DNA of 64,000 bases from Spirochaetales bacterium. Lineage in GTDB: Bacteria > Spirochaetota > Spirochaetia > DAHUYW01. Where the stretch lies: NCBI GenBank assembly GCA_027306915.1, contig DAHUYW010000003.1, positions 62,001-126,000 on the forward strand. The letters run 5' to 3'. Shown piece after piece: positions 24,810 to 34,900 of this stretch (positions are counted from its first letter, which is position 1; each line of letters begins with the position of its first letter). Both the position numbers and the translations under genes were made by a program. Below the pieces are notes generated by a model. That model was not told where the DNA came from. It saw nothing but the letters and a program-made list of their open reading frames with translations, and ran no database searches.

Positions 24810-25808
24810 ATGGTGCTTGTAACCGGCGGTACCGGTCATCTGGGAAATGTGTTGGTGAAGAAGCTGCTCGAATCGGGCGAGCGGGTGCGCGTCCTGCTCC
24901 TTCCGGACGAGCCCGTCGAGTCTCTCGAAGGCCTCCCGGTGCAGGCAGTCATCGGGGACGTGCGCAACGAGGCCTCCCTCGTCGCAGCCTTTCAGGGGTG
25001 CGAATACGTCTACCACCTTGCCGGGATCGTCTCGATTCTGAAGGAGCAGTCTCAGATCCTCGAAGAGGTCAACGTCAAGGGAACTCGCAACGTGGTCAAT
25101 GCTTGCCTGAAGGCCGGCGTTCGAAGGCTGGTCTATACGAGCTCGGTTCATGCCTTCGCCGAGATTCCGGCCGGCGTCCTTATCGACGAGCGGGCACCGA
25201 TCTCTCCAAGGGAAGCGCTCGGGGAGTACGGCAAATCGAAGGCACAGGCCACTATCGAGGTCCTGAAAGGGACCAAGCGAGGTCTCGACGCGGTTGTCGT
25301 CTGCCCGGCAGGAGTCATCGGCCCCTACGACTACCGGGCCTCACGCATGGGACGCTTCATTCTCTACCTCATGCAGTCGAGCTTCCTCGGCCTTCCCGAC
25401 GGCGCCTACAACTTCGTGGACGTGCGCGACATCGCCGAGGGGGAGATGCTCGCCTGCCGGAACGGAAAGTCCGGCGAGGTTTATATCCTTTCAGGAGAGC
25501 GGATCACCTTCAAGGACCTTCTGCGTGTAACGCGGAATCTCGTCGGGCGAACCCCCTCTTACGTGCGCCTCCCGATGTGGCTGTGCCGCGCAGGGGCACT
25601 CTTCGGCGAGTTTTCCTATCGCCTGACGCACAAGGAGCCCCTTCTCACGCAGGAGTCTCTCGACACCATCGTGAGCAACTGCGCCTTAAGCTCTGCGAAG
25701 GCGGAGCGCGAGATAGGCTATCGCCATCGTCCCATCGCCGAGACGATAAGGGACACCGTCGCCTGGCTGACGCGAAACCGCAAGCTCTCGTTCGGGACGC
25801 CTCGGTAG
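24810..25808 (+). CDS. NAD(P)-dependent epimerase/dehydratase (extended SDR, dihydroflavonol-reductase-like)
   Basis: A 332-residue extended short-chain dehydrogenase. The nucleotide-binding motif TGGTGHLG is at residues 5-12, and the catalytic Ser/Tyr/Lys are in YTSSVHAF and EYGKSKAQ. The C-terminal half (NFVDVRDIAEGEMLAC, ITFKDLLRVT) fits the DFR/hydroxysteroid dehydrogenase-like subgroup. The substrate is unknown. It has its own strong promoter and palindromic operator. ATG 24810 follows GGTGGGAG. It is monocistronic and converges on the amino acid ABC operon. Confidence 0.85.
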   Translation: MVLVTGGTGHLGNVLVKKLLESGERVRVLLLPDEPVESLEGLPVQAVIGDVRNEASLVAAFQGCEYVYHLAGIVSILKEQSQILEEVNVKGTRNVVNACLKAGVRRLVYTSSVHAFAEIPAGVLIDERAPISPREALGEYGKSKAQATIEVLKGTKRGLDAVVVCPAGVIGPYDYRASRMGRFILYLMQSSFLGLPDGAYNFVDVRDIAEGEMLACRNGKSGEVYILSGERITFKDLLRVTRNLVGRTPSYVRLPMWLCRAGALFGEFSYRLTHKEPLLTQESLDTIVSNCALSSAKAEREIGYRHRPIAETIRDTVAWLTRNRKLSFGTPR

Positions 25809-25850
25809 ACCGAAGCGCGCATCGCCGGCGCCGCGTTCGCCTTCTGATGG

Positions 25851-25870
25851 AAAACGCCGTCTTGGCGGCG
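25851..25870 (-). terminator. candidate terminator of the amino acid ABC operon
   Basis: Read leftward: CGCCG, 6-base loop, CGGCG, then TTTT. The 5-bp stem is short, but it sits 25 bases after the end of the ATPase gene. Confidence 0.4.
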
Positions 25871-25895
25871 GGGCAACTACATTGCCGGCACTCTT

Positions 25896-26624
25896 TTAGA
25901 GAATGTGCTCGAGGAAGCGCTTCGTTCGCTCCTCGCGAGGGTGCTCGAAGAGCTCGGTAGGGCTGCCCTGTTCGATGATCTCCCCCTGATCCATGAAGAT
26001 GACCTCGTCGGCGGCCGCCTTCGCGAAGCCCATCTCGTGTGAAACGACAAGCATAGTCATTCCCTCCTGCGCGAGGGCGAGCATGACGTCGAGCACCTCC
26101 TTGATCATCTCGGGATCGAGGGCGGAGGTCGGCTCGTCGAAGAGCATCTCCTTGGGGCTCATCGCGAGGGCGCGGGCGATGGCGACCCGCTGCTGCTGCC
26201 CTCCCGAGAGCTGGCCCGGGTAGGAATCCGCCTTCTCGGAAAGCCCGACGCGGGCGAGCAGCGCGAGCGCGGCCGCGTCGGCAGCGTCCCTGGAGGTATG
26301 CTTCACGACGATTGGCGCGAGACTGATGTTCTGTCGGGCGGTGAGATGGGGAAAGAGGTTGAAGCTCTGGAAGACCATGCCTATCTCTTCGCGAATGCGC
26401 CTGATGTCCGACATGTGATGGGTGAGCTGCTCGCTGTCCAGCCAGATCTCCCCGGAGGTGAGCGGCTCCAAGCGGTTGATGCTTCGAAGGAGCGTGCTCT
26501 TGCCGCTGCCGGAGGGTCCGATGACGAGCACGACCTGGCCGGGCTTGATGGCGAGGCTGACGTTTTTCAAGGCCTGGACTTGCCCGAAGAACTTTGTGGC
26601 GTTCTTAACCGTGACTCGATTCAT
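25896..26624 (-). CDS. polar amino acid ABC transporter ATP-binding protein (GlnQ type)
   Basis: A 242-residue ATPase: Walker [10 protein letters not shown], signature [15 protein letters not shown], Walker [15 protein letters not shown] (Phe instead of the usual Leu before Asp), His switch VVSHEMGFA. This is the GlnQ/HisP family that powers uptake of polar amino acids. ATG 26624 is 7 bases after the permease stop; an in-frame GTG at 26645 would overlap it. It is the last gene of a binding protein-permease-ATPase operon. Confidence 0.92.
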   Translation of the reverse strand: MNRVTVKNATKFFGQVQALKNVSLAIKPGQVVLVIGPSGSGKSTLLRSINRLEPLTSGEIWLDSEQLTHHMSDIRRIREEIGMVFQSFNLFPHLTARQNISLAPIVVKHTSRDAADAAALALLARVGLSEKADSYPGQLSGGQQQRVAIARALAMSPKEMLFDEPTSALDPEMIKEVLDVMLALAQEGMTMLVVSHEMGFAKAAADEVIFMDQGEIIEQGSPTELFEHPREERTKRFLEHIL

Positions 26625-26631
26625 CGACGTG

Positions 26632-27441
26632 CTATCTGCTTCCACGGCGGTGTAGTCGCTCCTCCATGATGCCCACCAGCTTGGAGAAAAAGAGCGTGAG
26701 CACGAGGTAGACGAGGGCCACGACGGTGTAGCTCTCGAAGTATCGGAAGGTCGTCGAGGCGTATTCGCGCCCCCTGCGCAGGAGATCCGCGACGGCGAGG
26801 ATCGAGACCAGCGAGGAATCCTTGAGAAGGGCTATGAACTCGTTGCCGATCGGCGGCAGGATGACTCGGATGGTCTGCGGAAGGATCACCCTGCGGATCG
26901 CTTGACCCCGCGAAAGCCCCAGCGCGAGGGCCGCCTCCATCTGTCCCTTCGGGATCGACTGGATTCCGGCGCGGAATATCTCGCCAAGGTATGCTCCGTA
27001 GCAGAAGGACATGGCGATGACGGCGGAGAGGAAGCGCGGCACCTCGACGAACTTCCCAAGAGCGTAATAGATATAGAAGAGTTGCACGAGCAGGGGAATC
27101 CCCCGTACCACTTCGACGTAGATCGTCGCGATGCGATTAATGATGACTATACGGGAGATGCGTCCGAGCCCCGCGAGGAGCCCAAAGACGAGAGCGAAGC
27201 AGATCGAGGCGACGGTAACCTCAAAGGTGCGCAGGACTCCATCGGGAATGAACTTGATGATGTCGAGATAGGGATCGGGGGAGATTACGGGCAGGAGGAC
27301 CAGCAGGGCGATTGCCCCGAAGAAGGAGATTCGCCAGGCCGAGAAGCCCTTTTTCTCCCCTCGCTCCGGGATCAACGCCCCGTCAGTAACCTCGATTCGA
27401 GTGTCCCTTAGGTTGGCTCGCCCGTTTCTTACCTCAGCCAC
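26632..27441 (-). CDS. polar amino acid ABC transporter permease
   Basis: A 269-residue permease of the HisM/GlnP type. After a charged N-terminal tail of about 35 residues there are five to six membrane segments and the coupling motif near [25 protein letters not shown] 27441 overlaps the binding-protein stop by 13 bases. It forms the channel for the adjacent binding protein and ATPase; the amino acid cannot be told from sequence. Confidence 0.92.
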   Translation of the reverse strand: MAEVRNGRANLRDTRIEVTDGALIPERGEKKGFSAWRISFFGAIALLVLLPVISPDPYLDIIKFIPDGVLRTFEVTVASICFALVFGLLAGLGRISRIVIINRIATIYVEVVRGIPLLVQLFYIYYALGKFVEVPRFLSAVIAMSFCYGAYLGEIFRAGIQSIPKGQMEAALALGLSRGQAIRRVILPQTIRVILPPIGNEFIALLKDSSLVSILAVADLLRRGREYASTTFRYFESYTVVALVYLVLTLFFSKLVGIMEERLHRRGSR

Positions 27442-28199
27442 TTGCTTTCCAGCTGCGCCGGGAGATCGGTAGCCAGGACCTTCTTGAGACCCGCGTTGAC
27501 AAGGTCGAGCACCTTCGTATTGCCCTTCTTCACGGCGATGCCGTAGTACTCCTCGGTGAAGGGTTTGCCGACGATCTTCAAACGGTCCTTGTAGTTGTCG
27601 TTCTGGAGCACATAATTGGCCGCCGTCGGGTTGTCGACCACAACGCCCTCGATGCGGCCGTTCGCGAGGTCTTCAACCGCTAGGCCGATCTCATCGTAGG
27701 TCTTCAGGGCTACCCCGGAGACCTTCTGGATCGCCATGGCGCCGGTTGTGCCGATCTGGGCGCCGGCGGACTTGCCTTTCAGGTCGGCGAGCGTCGCAAC
27801 GCCGCTTTCATCCGTTCGCACGACCAGAACCTGCCCTGCGTTAAGGTAGGGCATCGAGAAATCCATGGTCTGCTTTCGCTCATCGGTGATGGTTACTGAC
27901 GAGATCACCGCGTCGTAGTCGCCGTTGGCGAGGCCGGCGAAGATGCCGTCCCAAGCGGTGTTCTGGAGGTCGACGTTGAACCCGGCGGCCTTGGCGACTG
28001 CATGTATGAGATCGACATCGAAGCCGACCAGCTGCTTGTTGGTGTCGACGAACTCCATGGGCGGCCACGTCGCATCCGTGGCTACCTTGATGGTCGGAAG
28101 TTGAGATCCGGCTGCCTCTTTTTGCCCTCCGGCGAACAGTACGCCGACGGCGAAAACGACGAAGAGAATCGCGAAAAGCGACCCGATAAGCCTCTTCAT
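27429..28199 (-). CDS. polar amino acid ABC transporter substrate-binding protein
   Basis: A 256-residue periplasmic binding protein (SBP_bac_3 family). The signal peptide MKRLIGSLFAILFVVFAVGV ends in LFAGGQKEA, an ending often seen in spirochaete binding proteins; there is no lipobox Cys. Fold markers are TDATWPPMEFVD, GFDVDLIHAVAKAAG and DAVISSVTIT. ATG 28199 follows AAAAGGAG. Ligand is a polar amino acid or a related compound. Confidence 0.92.
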   Translation of the reverse strand: MKRLIGSLFAILFVVFAVGVLFAGGQKEAAGSQLPTIKVATDATWPPMEFVDTNKQLVGFDVDLIHAVAKAAGFNVDLQNTAWDGIFAGLANGDYDAVISSVTITDERKQTMDFSMPYLNAGQVLVVRTDESGVATLADLKGKSAGAQIGTTGAMAIQKVSGVALKTYDEIGLAVEDLANGRIEGVVVDNPTAANYVLQNDNYKDRLKIVGKPFTEEYYGIAVKKGNTKVLDLVNAGLKKVLATDLPAQLESKWLR

Positions 28200-28258
28200 G
28201 TGGCTTGCTCCTTTTTCTTGGGGATTGTTGCGTTGTTTGATTAAATGGTGATCTGCCT

Positions 28259-28287
28259 ATTGTGGAGCACCCTGAGGGAAAAGTCAA
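28259..28287 (-). promoter_or_regulatory. promoter of the amino acid ABC operon
   Basis: Minus strand TTGACT (28287-28282), 17-base spacer, CACAAT (28264-28259). It abuts, back to back, a rightward promoter for the cyclase gene. Confidence 0.6.
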
Positions 28288-28316
28288 TTGCAAGATTTGC
28301 GGAAAAGGTCCATAAT
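28288..28316 (+). promoter_or_regulatory. upstream promoter of the cyclase gene pair
   Basis: TTGCAA, 17-base spacer, CATAAT. Confidence 0.5.
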
Positions 28317-28337
28317 CTCTACTTTGTGGTTTTCGAG

Positions 28338-28366
28338 TTGACGTTTCTCCGCTTCGCCCGTAGGAT
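28338..28366 (+). promoter_or_regulatory. downstream promoter of the cyclase gene pair
   Basis: TTGACG, 17-base spacer, TAGGAT, about 27 bases before the AAGGAG ribosome binding site region of the gene at 28400. Confidence 0.5.
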
Positions 28367-28399
28367 TGGGGTCGAAGCGTAGCCAAAAAGGAGTGTGGC

Positions 28400-29323
28400 A
28401 TGCGGAGCCCCAACAGCCTGGCAACCCTGTGCGTTCATGCCCTCGCGGAATCGATCGACTCCAGGACAATGATCACGATTGCCAACGAGCTGATGCCAAA
28501 CTACGATGTGTATGCCCGCACCGGTTTCCGGCAAAGCATGGTCATCCCAAGCCGCGATATGGCACAGCAGATCGTGTCGGACATCGTAGGCCAGGACCGC
28601 ATGCTCGACCTGATCAGCGCCCTCATCACTATTCAGGAAAGCGGTCATATGGGCCGCACCTTTTCCATTCCGAGGCTGCGCTTCCTCGTGCAGGAGCTCT
28701 TCGAACAGGGATATGTTTACGATACGGAGAATGGCGTCTTTGTGGAGAATCCCCAGGTCCGAAAGAGCCGCAACTGGGGCGTTTTGACGCCGGGCAGGGA
28801 GTACACCATGGCCTTTCTCCGGCTCGATATCGTGAAGAACTCTCAGCTGGTCCGATCCAACTCCGACTCGGTCATTCGCAAGGCGTACGCTCACCTGCGC
28901 AAAGTGGCAGCGAATGCGACCGAGAAGCGCAACGGCCGCGTCTGGCAATGGGAGGGCGACGGCGGGCTGTGTGCCTTTTTCATAGCCGACAAGCATCAGC
29001 GGGCCACCCTCGCCGCCCTGGAGATCATCCATGAGCTCGACATCTTCAACAAGGTGGCCTGCACGCTCTCGACGCCTCTCAGGGTACGCATCGCGGTGCA
29101 CGGCGGGCCATGCGAGTATTCGGACAACATGGAAACCGTCACCAAGAACGAGACCTTGAAGCGCCTGCGCGAAATGGAAGAGGATCACACCCAGCCGCAG
29201 ACGGTCACCATCAGCTCGGTGGTGAAGGTGATGCTCGACGACGTCGTGTCGAATGAGTTCTTGCCGATCAACCACGCCTCGGAAGGTAAGTACTACACCT
29301 ATGCTCTCAAATGGGAGCAGTGA
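28400..29323 (+). CDS. class III nucleotidyl cyclase-like protein with N-terminal helical domain
   Basis: 307 residues, no membrane segment. Residues 1-125 form a helical domain I do not recognise (it resembles a small effector-associated or winged-helix module). Residues about 130-305 look like a class III cyclase domain: first metal Asp143 in FLRLDIVKNS, second metal Asp187 in WEGDGGLCAF, RIAVHGG, and an Asn/Arg region KNETLKRL. Both metal ligands are present, so catalysis is possible. ATG 28400 follows AAGGAG. The next gene starts directly after its stop and has a related domain. Confidence 0.7.
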   Translation: MRSPNSLATLCVHALAESIDSRTMITIANELMPNYDVYARTGFRQSMVIPSRDMAQQIVSDIVGQDRMLDLISALITIQESGHMGRTFSIPRLRFLVQELFEQGYVYDTENGVFVENPQVRKSRNWGVLTPGREYTMAFLRLDIVKNSQLVRSNSDSVIRKAYAHLRKVAANATEKRNGRVWQWEGDGGLCAFFIADKHQRATLAALEIIHELDIFNKVACTLSTPLRVRIAVHGGPCEYSDNMETVTKNETLKRLREMEEDHTQPQTVTISSVVKVMLDDVVSNEFLPINHASEGKYYTYALKWEQ

Positions 29324-30298
29324 ATGCGGGTTTACGTCCTTTCCGATTCCAAGGACGCGAAGAGATTCTTCCAAAAGATTCACCGACTGAAAGGCTACGA
29401 GCTGATCTTCCTGCCGACCGCGGAGTGCCAAGCCGTTGTAAAAAGAAGAGATAAGCCGAAGCTGCTGTATCTGGACATCACCCAGCTCGCCGATGCCGAT
29501 CGCAAGAAGCTCCTGCGGCTTCTCTCCCGCGCCGATGACCTGGAGTTCGGGATCCTGGATCCAAAGGGGACGGTCGACGACGTAGCCTCCCTCATCCACC
29601 TGGGGGCCTTCGACTACCTTGGAAAACCGCAGTGGAAAGAGGGCTTGAGCGCGACACGCTTCAAGCAAGGGATACGCTACACGAGCTACGATCTCGACAA
29701 CGGGGTGGCGGGACGAGAGGCGGCCGCTGCGGCTCCGACCATCGACGATTGGTCGCGCATCGTGCCGGGGAAGGCCTATACCTTCTGCTTCATGTTCTTT
29801 GAGCTGGACCTCGACGACGATTGGCGCAAGAAGTCCGGAAAGACGCATCTCGACCGGGTAACCTCGGCGCTCGAGACGCACCTCCAACGGGCCGTGGGCC
29901 CTGCCAACGGCAAGCTCTGGATCTGGGGCGAGTACGGGGGAGTCATCCTCTTCCCCTTTAACGGCCGCAGCTGCGATGCGATTCTCCTCTGCTATCGCAT
30001 GATGCTGAACCGAACTATCATAAGCGCGGAAGACTACCACTTCGGCACCCTGCTCTCCTATCGCATCGCGCTTCACGTCGGGGCCACCACCTACCAGCCC
30101 CGCGGGAGCACGGGCACCATCATTTCCGACACGGTCAACTTCGTCTTTCACCTCGGCCACGGCTTTGCCGAGCGCGGCAACTTCTACCTCACCTCGGCCG
30201 TCCGCCCCTACATACCCAAAGGGCTGGAGGACTCCTTCGTTCCAAGCGGCGTGTTCGAGGGAATCGAAGTCTTCAGGATGCGTCGGCGAGTCCGCTGA
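29324..30298 (+). CDS. receiver-like domain fused to a degenerate cyclase-like domain
   Basis: 324 residues. The N-terminus has a receiver-like fold: acidic SDSKD at 7-11, candidate phospho-acceptor Asp51 in LLYLDIT, and Lys101 in GAFDYLGKP. Residues about 145-320 are related to the cyclase domain of the gene before it (FFELDLDDDW), but where the second metal Asp should be there is WGEYGGVIL, so catalysis is unlikely. SDTVNFVFHLGH keeps the Asn but replaces the Arg. Its ATG follows the upstream TGA with no gap. A regulatory, non-catalytic partner is the likely role. Confidence 0.65.
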   Translation: MRVYVLSDSKDAKRFFQKIHRLKGYELIFLPTAECQAVVKRRDKPKLLYLDITQLADADRKKLLRLLSRADDLEFGILDPKGTVDDVASLIHLGAFDYLGKPQWKEGLSATRFKQGIRYTSYDLDNGVAGREAAAAAPTIDDWSRIVPGKAYTFCFMFFELDLDDDWRKKSGKTHLDRVTSALETHLQRAVGPANGKLWIWGEYGGVILFPFNGRSCDAILLCYRMMLNRTIISAEDYHFGTLLSYRIALHVGATTYQPRGSTGTIISDTVNFVFHLGHGFAERGNFYLTSAVRPYIPKGLEDSFVPSGVFEGIEVFRMRRRVR

Positions 30299-30299
30299 C

Positions 30300-30329
30300 T
30301 TGACAGAGCGCGCCGGACCCCCGTACGGT
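30300..30329 (+). promoter_or_regulatory. candidate promoter for lysA, possibly leaderless
   Basis: Perfect TTGACA (30300-30305), 18-base spacer, weak TACGGT (30324-30329), then 6 bases to the ATG at 30336, which lacks a ribosome binding site. Confidence 0.4.
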
Positions 30330-30335
30330 TGGGTT

Positions 30336-31628
30336 ATGACGGTAAAGAGCGTTCCGTTCTCGACGGATCAACTCGAGCGAATCATCGCGCAGTTTCCGAC
30401 CCCCTTTCATCTCTATGACGAGGGTGCCATCCGCCGCAATGCGCGCCGCTTCCTCAAAGCCTTTTCGTGGGTTCCCGGGGGCTTCGCCAATTTCTTTGCC
30501 GTCAAGGCGCTCCCGAACCCCTATATCCTCGAAATCCTGAAGGAGGAGGGGATGGGCGCCGACTGCTCCTCGCTTCCGGAGCTCCTGCTTGCCGACGCCG
30601 CCGGGATTCACGGCGAGGAGATCATGTTCAGCTCGAACGACACCCCGGCGGTCGAGTTCAAGAAGGCGATCGACCTCGGCGCGATAGTCAATCTCGACGA
30701 CCTGAGCCACATATCCTTTGTGGAGGAGCGCGCCGGGCTGCCGGAGCTTGTCTGCCTTCGGTACAACCCCGGCCCGCTCAAGACGGGCAACGCCATCATC
30801 GGAAATCCCCAGGAGGCGAAGTACGGCTTCACGCGGGAGCAGCTTTTCGAAGGCTATCGGATGCTCAAGGCGCGGGGCGTAAGACGCTTCGGTCTTCACA
30901 CCATGGTCGCGTCCAACGAGCTGAATCCCGACTACTTTGTCGAGACCGCGGCCCTGCTTTTCGACCTCGTAGGGGAGATCGAGCAACGCCTCGGGGTCCG
31001 GTTCGACTTCGTCAATCTGGGGGGAGGAATCGGGATACCCTACCGGCCCGAGCAGAGCGCGGTCGACCTCGAGCGGGTTTCCCGGGGAATCCGGCGGCTG
31101 TACGACGCGAAGATTGCCGCCCAAGGCCTCGGTCCCCTGCGCATCTTCATGGAGTGCGGGCGCGTGGTGACCGGCCCCCACGGCTACCTGGTGGCGCGGG
31201 TGCTTCACCGCAAGGAGACCTACAAGCGCTTCATCGGTCTCGACGCTTCGATGGCGAACCTCATGCGGCCCGGCATGTACGGGGCCTATCACCACATCAC
31301 GGTCATGGGCAAGGAGGGGCTGCCGGCCGACGAGCTCTGCGACGTCACGGGGTCGCTGTGCGAGAACAACGACAAGTTCGCAATCGACCGCATGCTTCCG
31401 GAGATCTCGCCGGGCGACGTGGTCGTCATCCACGATACCGGGGCCCACGGTCACGCTATGGGGTTCAACTACAACGGAAAGCTCCGCAGCGCGGAGCTCC
31501 TCCTGCGCGAGGATGGAAGCGTGAAGCTCATTCGCCGCGCCGAGACCCCGGCAGACTATTTCGCAACCCTCGACCATCCCCGCCTCCGAGAGGAGGCCCT
31601 TGCGACCGCTAACAGGAGTCAGGAATGA
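30336..31628 (+). CDS. lysA: diaminopimelate decarboxylase family enzyme
   Basis: A 430-residue fold III PLP decarboxylase. PLP Lys is in FFAVKALPNP; other motifs are NLGGGIGIPY, ECGRVVTGPHGYL (usual EPGR, here Cys for Pro), DASMANLMRPGMYGAYH, and the active-site Cys in SLCENNDKFA. It converts meso-diaminopimelate to lysine. HTMVASN stands where LysA usually has HIGSQ, so the protein belongs to a divergent clade and another decarboxylated substrate cannot be ruled out. Its stop overlaps the next ATG (ATGA). Confidence 0.8.
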   Translation: MTVKSVPFSTDQLERIIAQFPTPFHLYDEGAIRRNARRFLKAFSWVPGGFANFFAVKALPNPYILEILKEEGMGADCSSLPELLLADAAGIHGEEIMFSSNDTPAVEFKKAIDLGAIVNLDDLSHISFVEERAGLPELVCLRYNPGPLKTGNAIIGNPQEAKYGFTREQLFEGYRMLKARGVRRFGLHTMVASNELNPDYFVETAALLFDLVGEIEQRLGVRFDFVNLGGGIGIPYRPEQSAVDLERVSRGIRRLYDAKIAAQGLGPLRIFMECGRVVTGPHGYLVARVLHRKETYKRFIGLDASMANLMRPGMYGAYHHITVMGKEGLPADELCDVTGSLCENNDKFAIDRMLPEISPGDVVVIHDTGAHGHAMGFNYNGKLRSAELLLREDGSVKLIRRAETPADYFATLDHPRLREEALATANRSQE

Positions 31629-31960
31629 TTACGCCACTCTCGAAGAAAGAAAGGGTCCTTCTCGCCGGTGCCATGAAAAGCATGATGCTCGCCGACGGGC
31701 GCTTCGAGGACCAGGAGCTCAAGGAGCTCGATGTTCTCCTCCGAAGGCTCAATTTCAGCGATTACGAGCAATGCCTCACCGAGTTCGAGGCGACGTACAA
31801 GGACGAGGACAGCTTCTGGGAGGAAGTGGCAACGATCAAACGCCCGGAGGCGCGCGAGATCATCGTCAACGCCCTGCGAGAGCTCATGCTGCACGAGGGC
31901 ATTCCCGAGCTCAACGAGGGACACCTCCTGAACAGGATCAAGAAGATCTGGAAGGCATAG
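31625..31960 (+). CDS. small TerB-like helical protein
   Basis: A 111-residue all-helical protein. MLADGRFEDQELKELDVLLRR and the later HEGIPELNEGHLL resemble the two acidic helix pairs of TerB-like (tellurite resistance B / DnaJ-associated) proteins, which bind metal or partner proteins. Function unknown. ATG 31625 overlaps the lysA stop, with CAGGAG upstream. Confidence in a real gene is high; in the family, moderate. Confidence 0.65.
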   Translation: MITPLSKKERVLLAGAMKSMMLADGRFEDQELKELDVLLRRLNFSDYEQCLTEFEATYKDEDSFWEEVATIKRPEAREIIVNALRELMLHEGIPELNEGHLLNRIKKIWKA

Positions 31961-31984
31961 GGCCGCTGCGATCGAGGCTGGGCC

Positions 31985-34900
31985 GTGAGAATTGAGGTGA
32001 TTGCCGCCGAGCCGAAGCTCGACGGTCGCGCTATCCATCTCCTGCGCCGCCTGCGCGCCGCCGTCTCCGACTCCATCGAGGACGTAATCCTTGTCGACAT
32101 CTACCTCCTCGATACGCGTCCCGAGCTGTCGCGCTCGGCCGCGGAGAGCCTCTTCGCCGATCCCGTCGCCCAGACGATCTTCGTGGATCGCCCCGCCTGC
32201 GACCGGCTCTTGGGCACTGCGCCGCAATCCGCGCCGCGCAAGGAGCCCCTTGCAGCACGAAATTCGATTCCCGCGCCTCAACGGGGATCCTTCCTGCTGA
32301 TCGAGGTCGCAAGCCGTCCCGGCGTCACCGATCCCGTGGCTATCACCGCGCGGAAGGCGGCCGAGGCCGAGCTCGGGCTGCCCCTCGACGAGGAGAGCGT
32401 GATCCAGACTGCGCGCCAGTACGCCGTTCGCTCCGCGAGACCCCTTCTCGAACGCGACATCGGGCGTCTCGTCACGGTGCTGCACAATCCTCTGGTCCAG
32501 CAGGCCGTCGTGCTCACCGAGGCAGACTGGCACGAAGGGAAGCGTTTCCCCGCCCTCTACCCCCATCGGGTGGCCCCAAGCCCCGCCGAGGTGGCGACCT
32601 TCGACCTCGCCGGCGCGAGCGACTCCGCGCTTGCCGATCTTTCGACGCACCGCCTTCTTGCCCTGACGCCGGAGGAGATGCAGGCGATTCGAGGACACTA
32701 CGCCGATCCCGCGGTGGCGGACGCGCGGAGGGCGGCCGGATTGACTGCGGAGGCCACCGACGTCGAGCTCGAGATGATTGCCCAGACTTGGTCGGAGCAC
32801 TGCAAGCACAAGATTTTCAACGCCACGATCAACTATCGGGAGGGGTCGAAAAGCGAGACGATCCGATCGCTCTTTGACACCTACATTCGAACGACGACCG
32901 AAGAGCTCGCAGGGCGCAGGCCGTTCCTGCGCTCGGTCTTCCACGACAACTCCGGGGTGATCGCCTTCGACGAGGAGCACCTCGTGTGCTTCAAGGTCGA
33001 GACTCACAACTCCCCCTCCGCCCTCGACCCCTATGGCGGGGCCATCACCGGGATCGTCGGCGTGAACCGGGACATCCTCGGCACGGGCAAGTGCGCGCGC
33101 CCGATCTTCAACACCGACGTTCTGTGCTTCGGCTATCCCGATACCCCCGATTCCGAGCTCCCCGAGGGGCTCATCCACCCGGCGCTCGTCCTGGAGGGGG
33201 TGCACCGCGGGATAGTCGACGGCGGAAATCAATCCGGCATTCCCGTGGTGGCCGGCGGATTCCTGTTCGACGACAGCTTCGCGGGGAAGCCCCTCGTTTT
33301 TTGCGGCACAGGGGGGATCCTCCCCGCGAGCGTGCGGGGCGAAGCGGGGTGGATCAAGCACATCGATGCCGGCGACCTGGCGGTCATGGTGGGGGGCCGC
33401 ATCGGGAAGGACGGGATCCACGGCGCCACCTTCTCCTCGCTCGCCCTCGACGAGAGCTCGCCGACCTCGGCGGTGCAAATCGGCGACCCGATCACGCAGC
33501 GGCGCATGACCGATTTCCTCCTCGAGGCGCGCGATCTCGGCCTTTTCAAGGGAATCACCGACAACGGCGCCGGCGGGCTCTCCTCCTCCCTCGGCGAGAT
33601 GGCCCAAAGCTCAGGCGGAGTCCGCATCGAGCTTGACTGCTGCCCGCTCAAGTATCCCGGGCTCGCGCCCTGGGAGATCCTGGTATCCGAATCGCAGGAG
33701 CGCATGAGCCTCGCCGTCGACCCGGCCACGGTCGAGGAGCTGCTCGCCCTCGCCCGACGGCGCGACGTGGAGGCCACGGTGATCGGCGAGTTCACTGCAG
33801 GCGGCAGCGTCGAGGTGCGCCATCACGGGAGGCTGGTGGGGATGCTCCCGCTCTCCTTCCTGCACGATGGCCTTCCGGTGATGGAGCTCGAGGCGGTTTG
33901 GCCCGGGCCTCCCTCTCGAGTCGGGCACCCGATCGCCTCAGGCGGCAAGCCTCCCTTGAGCGACACTTTGCTCGCGCTGCTCGCCGATCCCTCCGTAGCG
34001 TCGAAGGAGCCGCTGGTTCGCCAGTACGACCACGAGGTGCAGGGGCAGTCGGTGGTGAAACCCTTTGTCGGAGCGCGGGCCGACGGTCCGAGCGACGGAG
34101 CGGTGCTCCGCCCGCTGCCCGAGAGCAATCGCGGCCTCACCGTCACCCACGGCATTTGCCCCGGCTACAGCGTCGGCGATACCTACCATATGGCGATGTG
34201 CGCGGTGGACGAGGCCTTCCGCGCCCATATCGCGCTCGGCGGCGACCCCAATGCTGCGGCGGCCCTGGACAACTTCTGCTGGCCCGACCCCGTCGCCTCG
34301 GAGCAGACCCCCGACGGGCCCTACAAGCTCGCGCAGCTGGTGCGGGCCTGCCGCGGCCTGCGCGAGGCGTGCCTCGCCTACGGGATTCCGCTCATCTCCG
34401 GCAAGGACTCGATGAAGAACGATTCCTACCTTGGCGGCCGCAAGCTCTCGATCAAGCCCACCCTCCTCGTCTCGCTCGTGGGGATCATCGCCGACGTCCG
34501 CTCCGCCATCACCATGGACTTCAAGCGGCCCGGGGAGAGCCTCTATCTCCTCGGCGTAAGTAGGGGCGAGCTTGGCGGGAGCGCCTACGAGCGGCTTTCC
34601 TCGAGGGCCGGCGCCGCCTCGCCGGTGCCGGGCGATCCTCCCCCGCGGCCCTACCTCGAGGAGGCGCTCGCACTCTATCGCGGCCTCCATGCGGCGATGG
34701 AACGGGGGCTCGTGACTGCCTGCCACGACCTTTCCGACGGGGGCCTCGCGGTCGCCCTGGCGGAGTGCGCGCTTGCCGGGCGCCTCGGGGCGGAGGTGGA
34801 GCTTTCGGCAGTCGTGCTCGCGCCGCTCCCCGCCGACCCGGGCGAAGGCGGCGGGCCGTTGAGTGGCGCCGCTTCGCGTGCGGCAGCCAGTCCCTCTGCA

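Noticed and set aside
28319..30160. 613-residue open frame opposite the two cyclase-like genes
   Set aside because: No domain pattern, and the plus-strand genes have ribosome binding sites, promoters and recognisable motifs.
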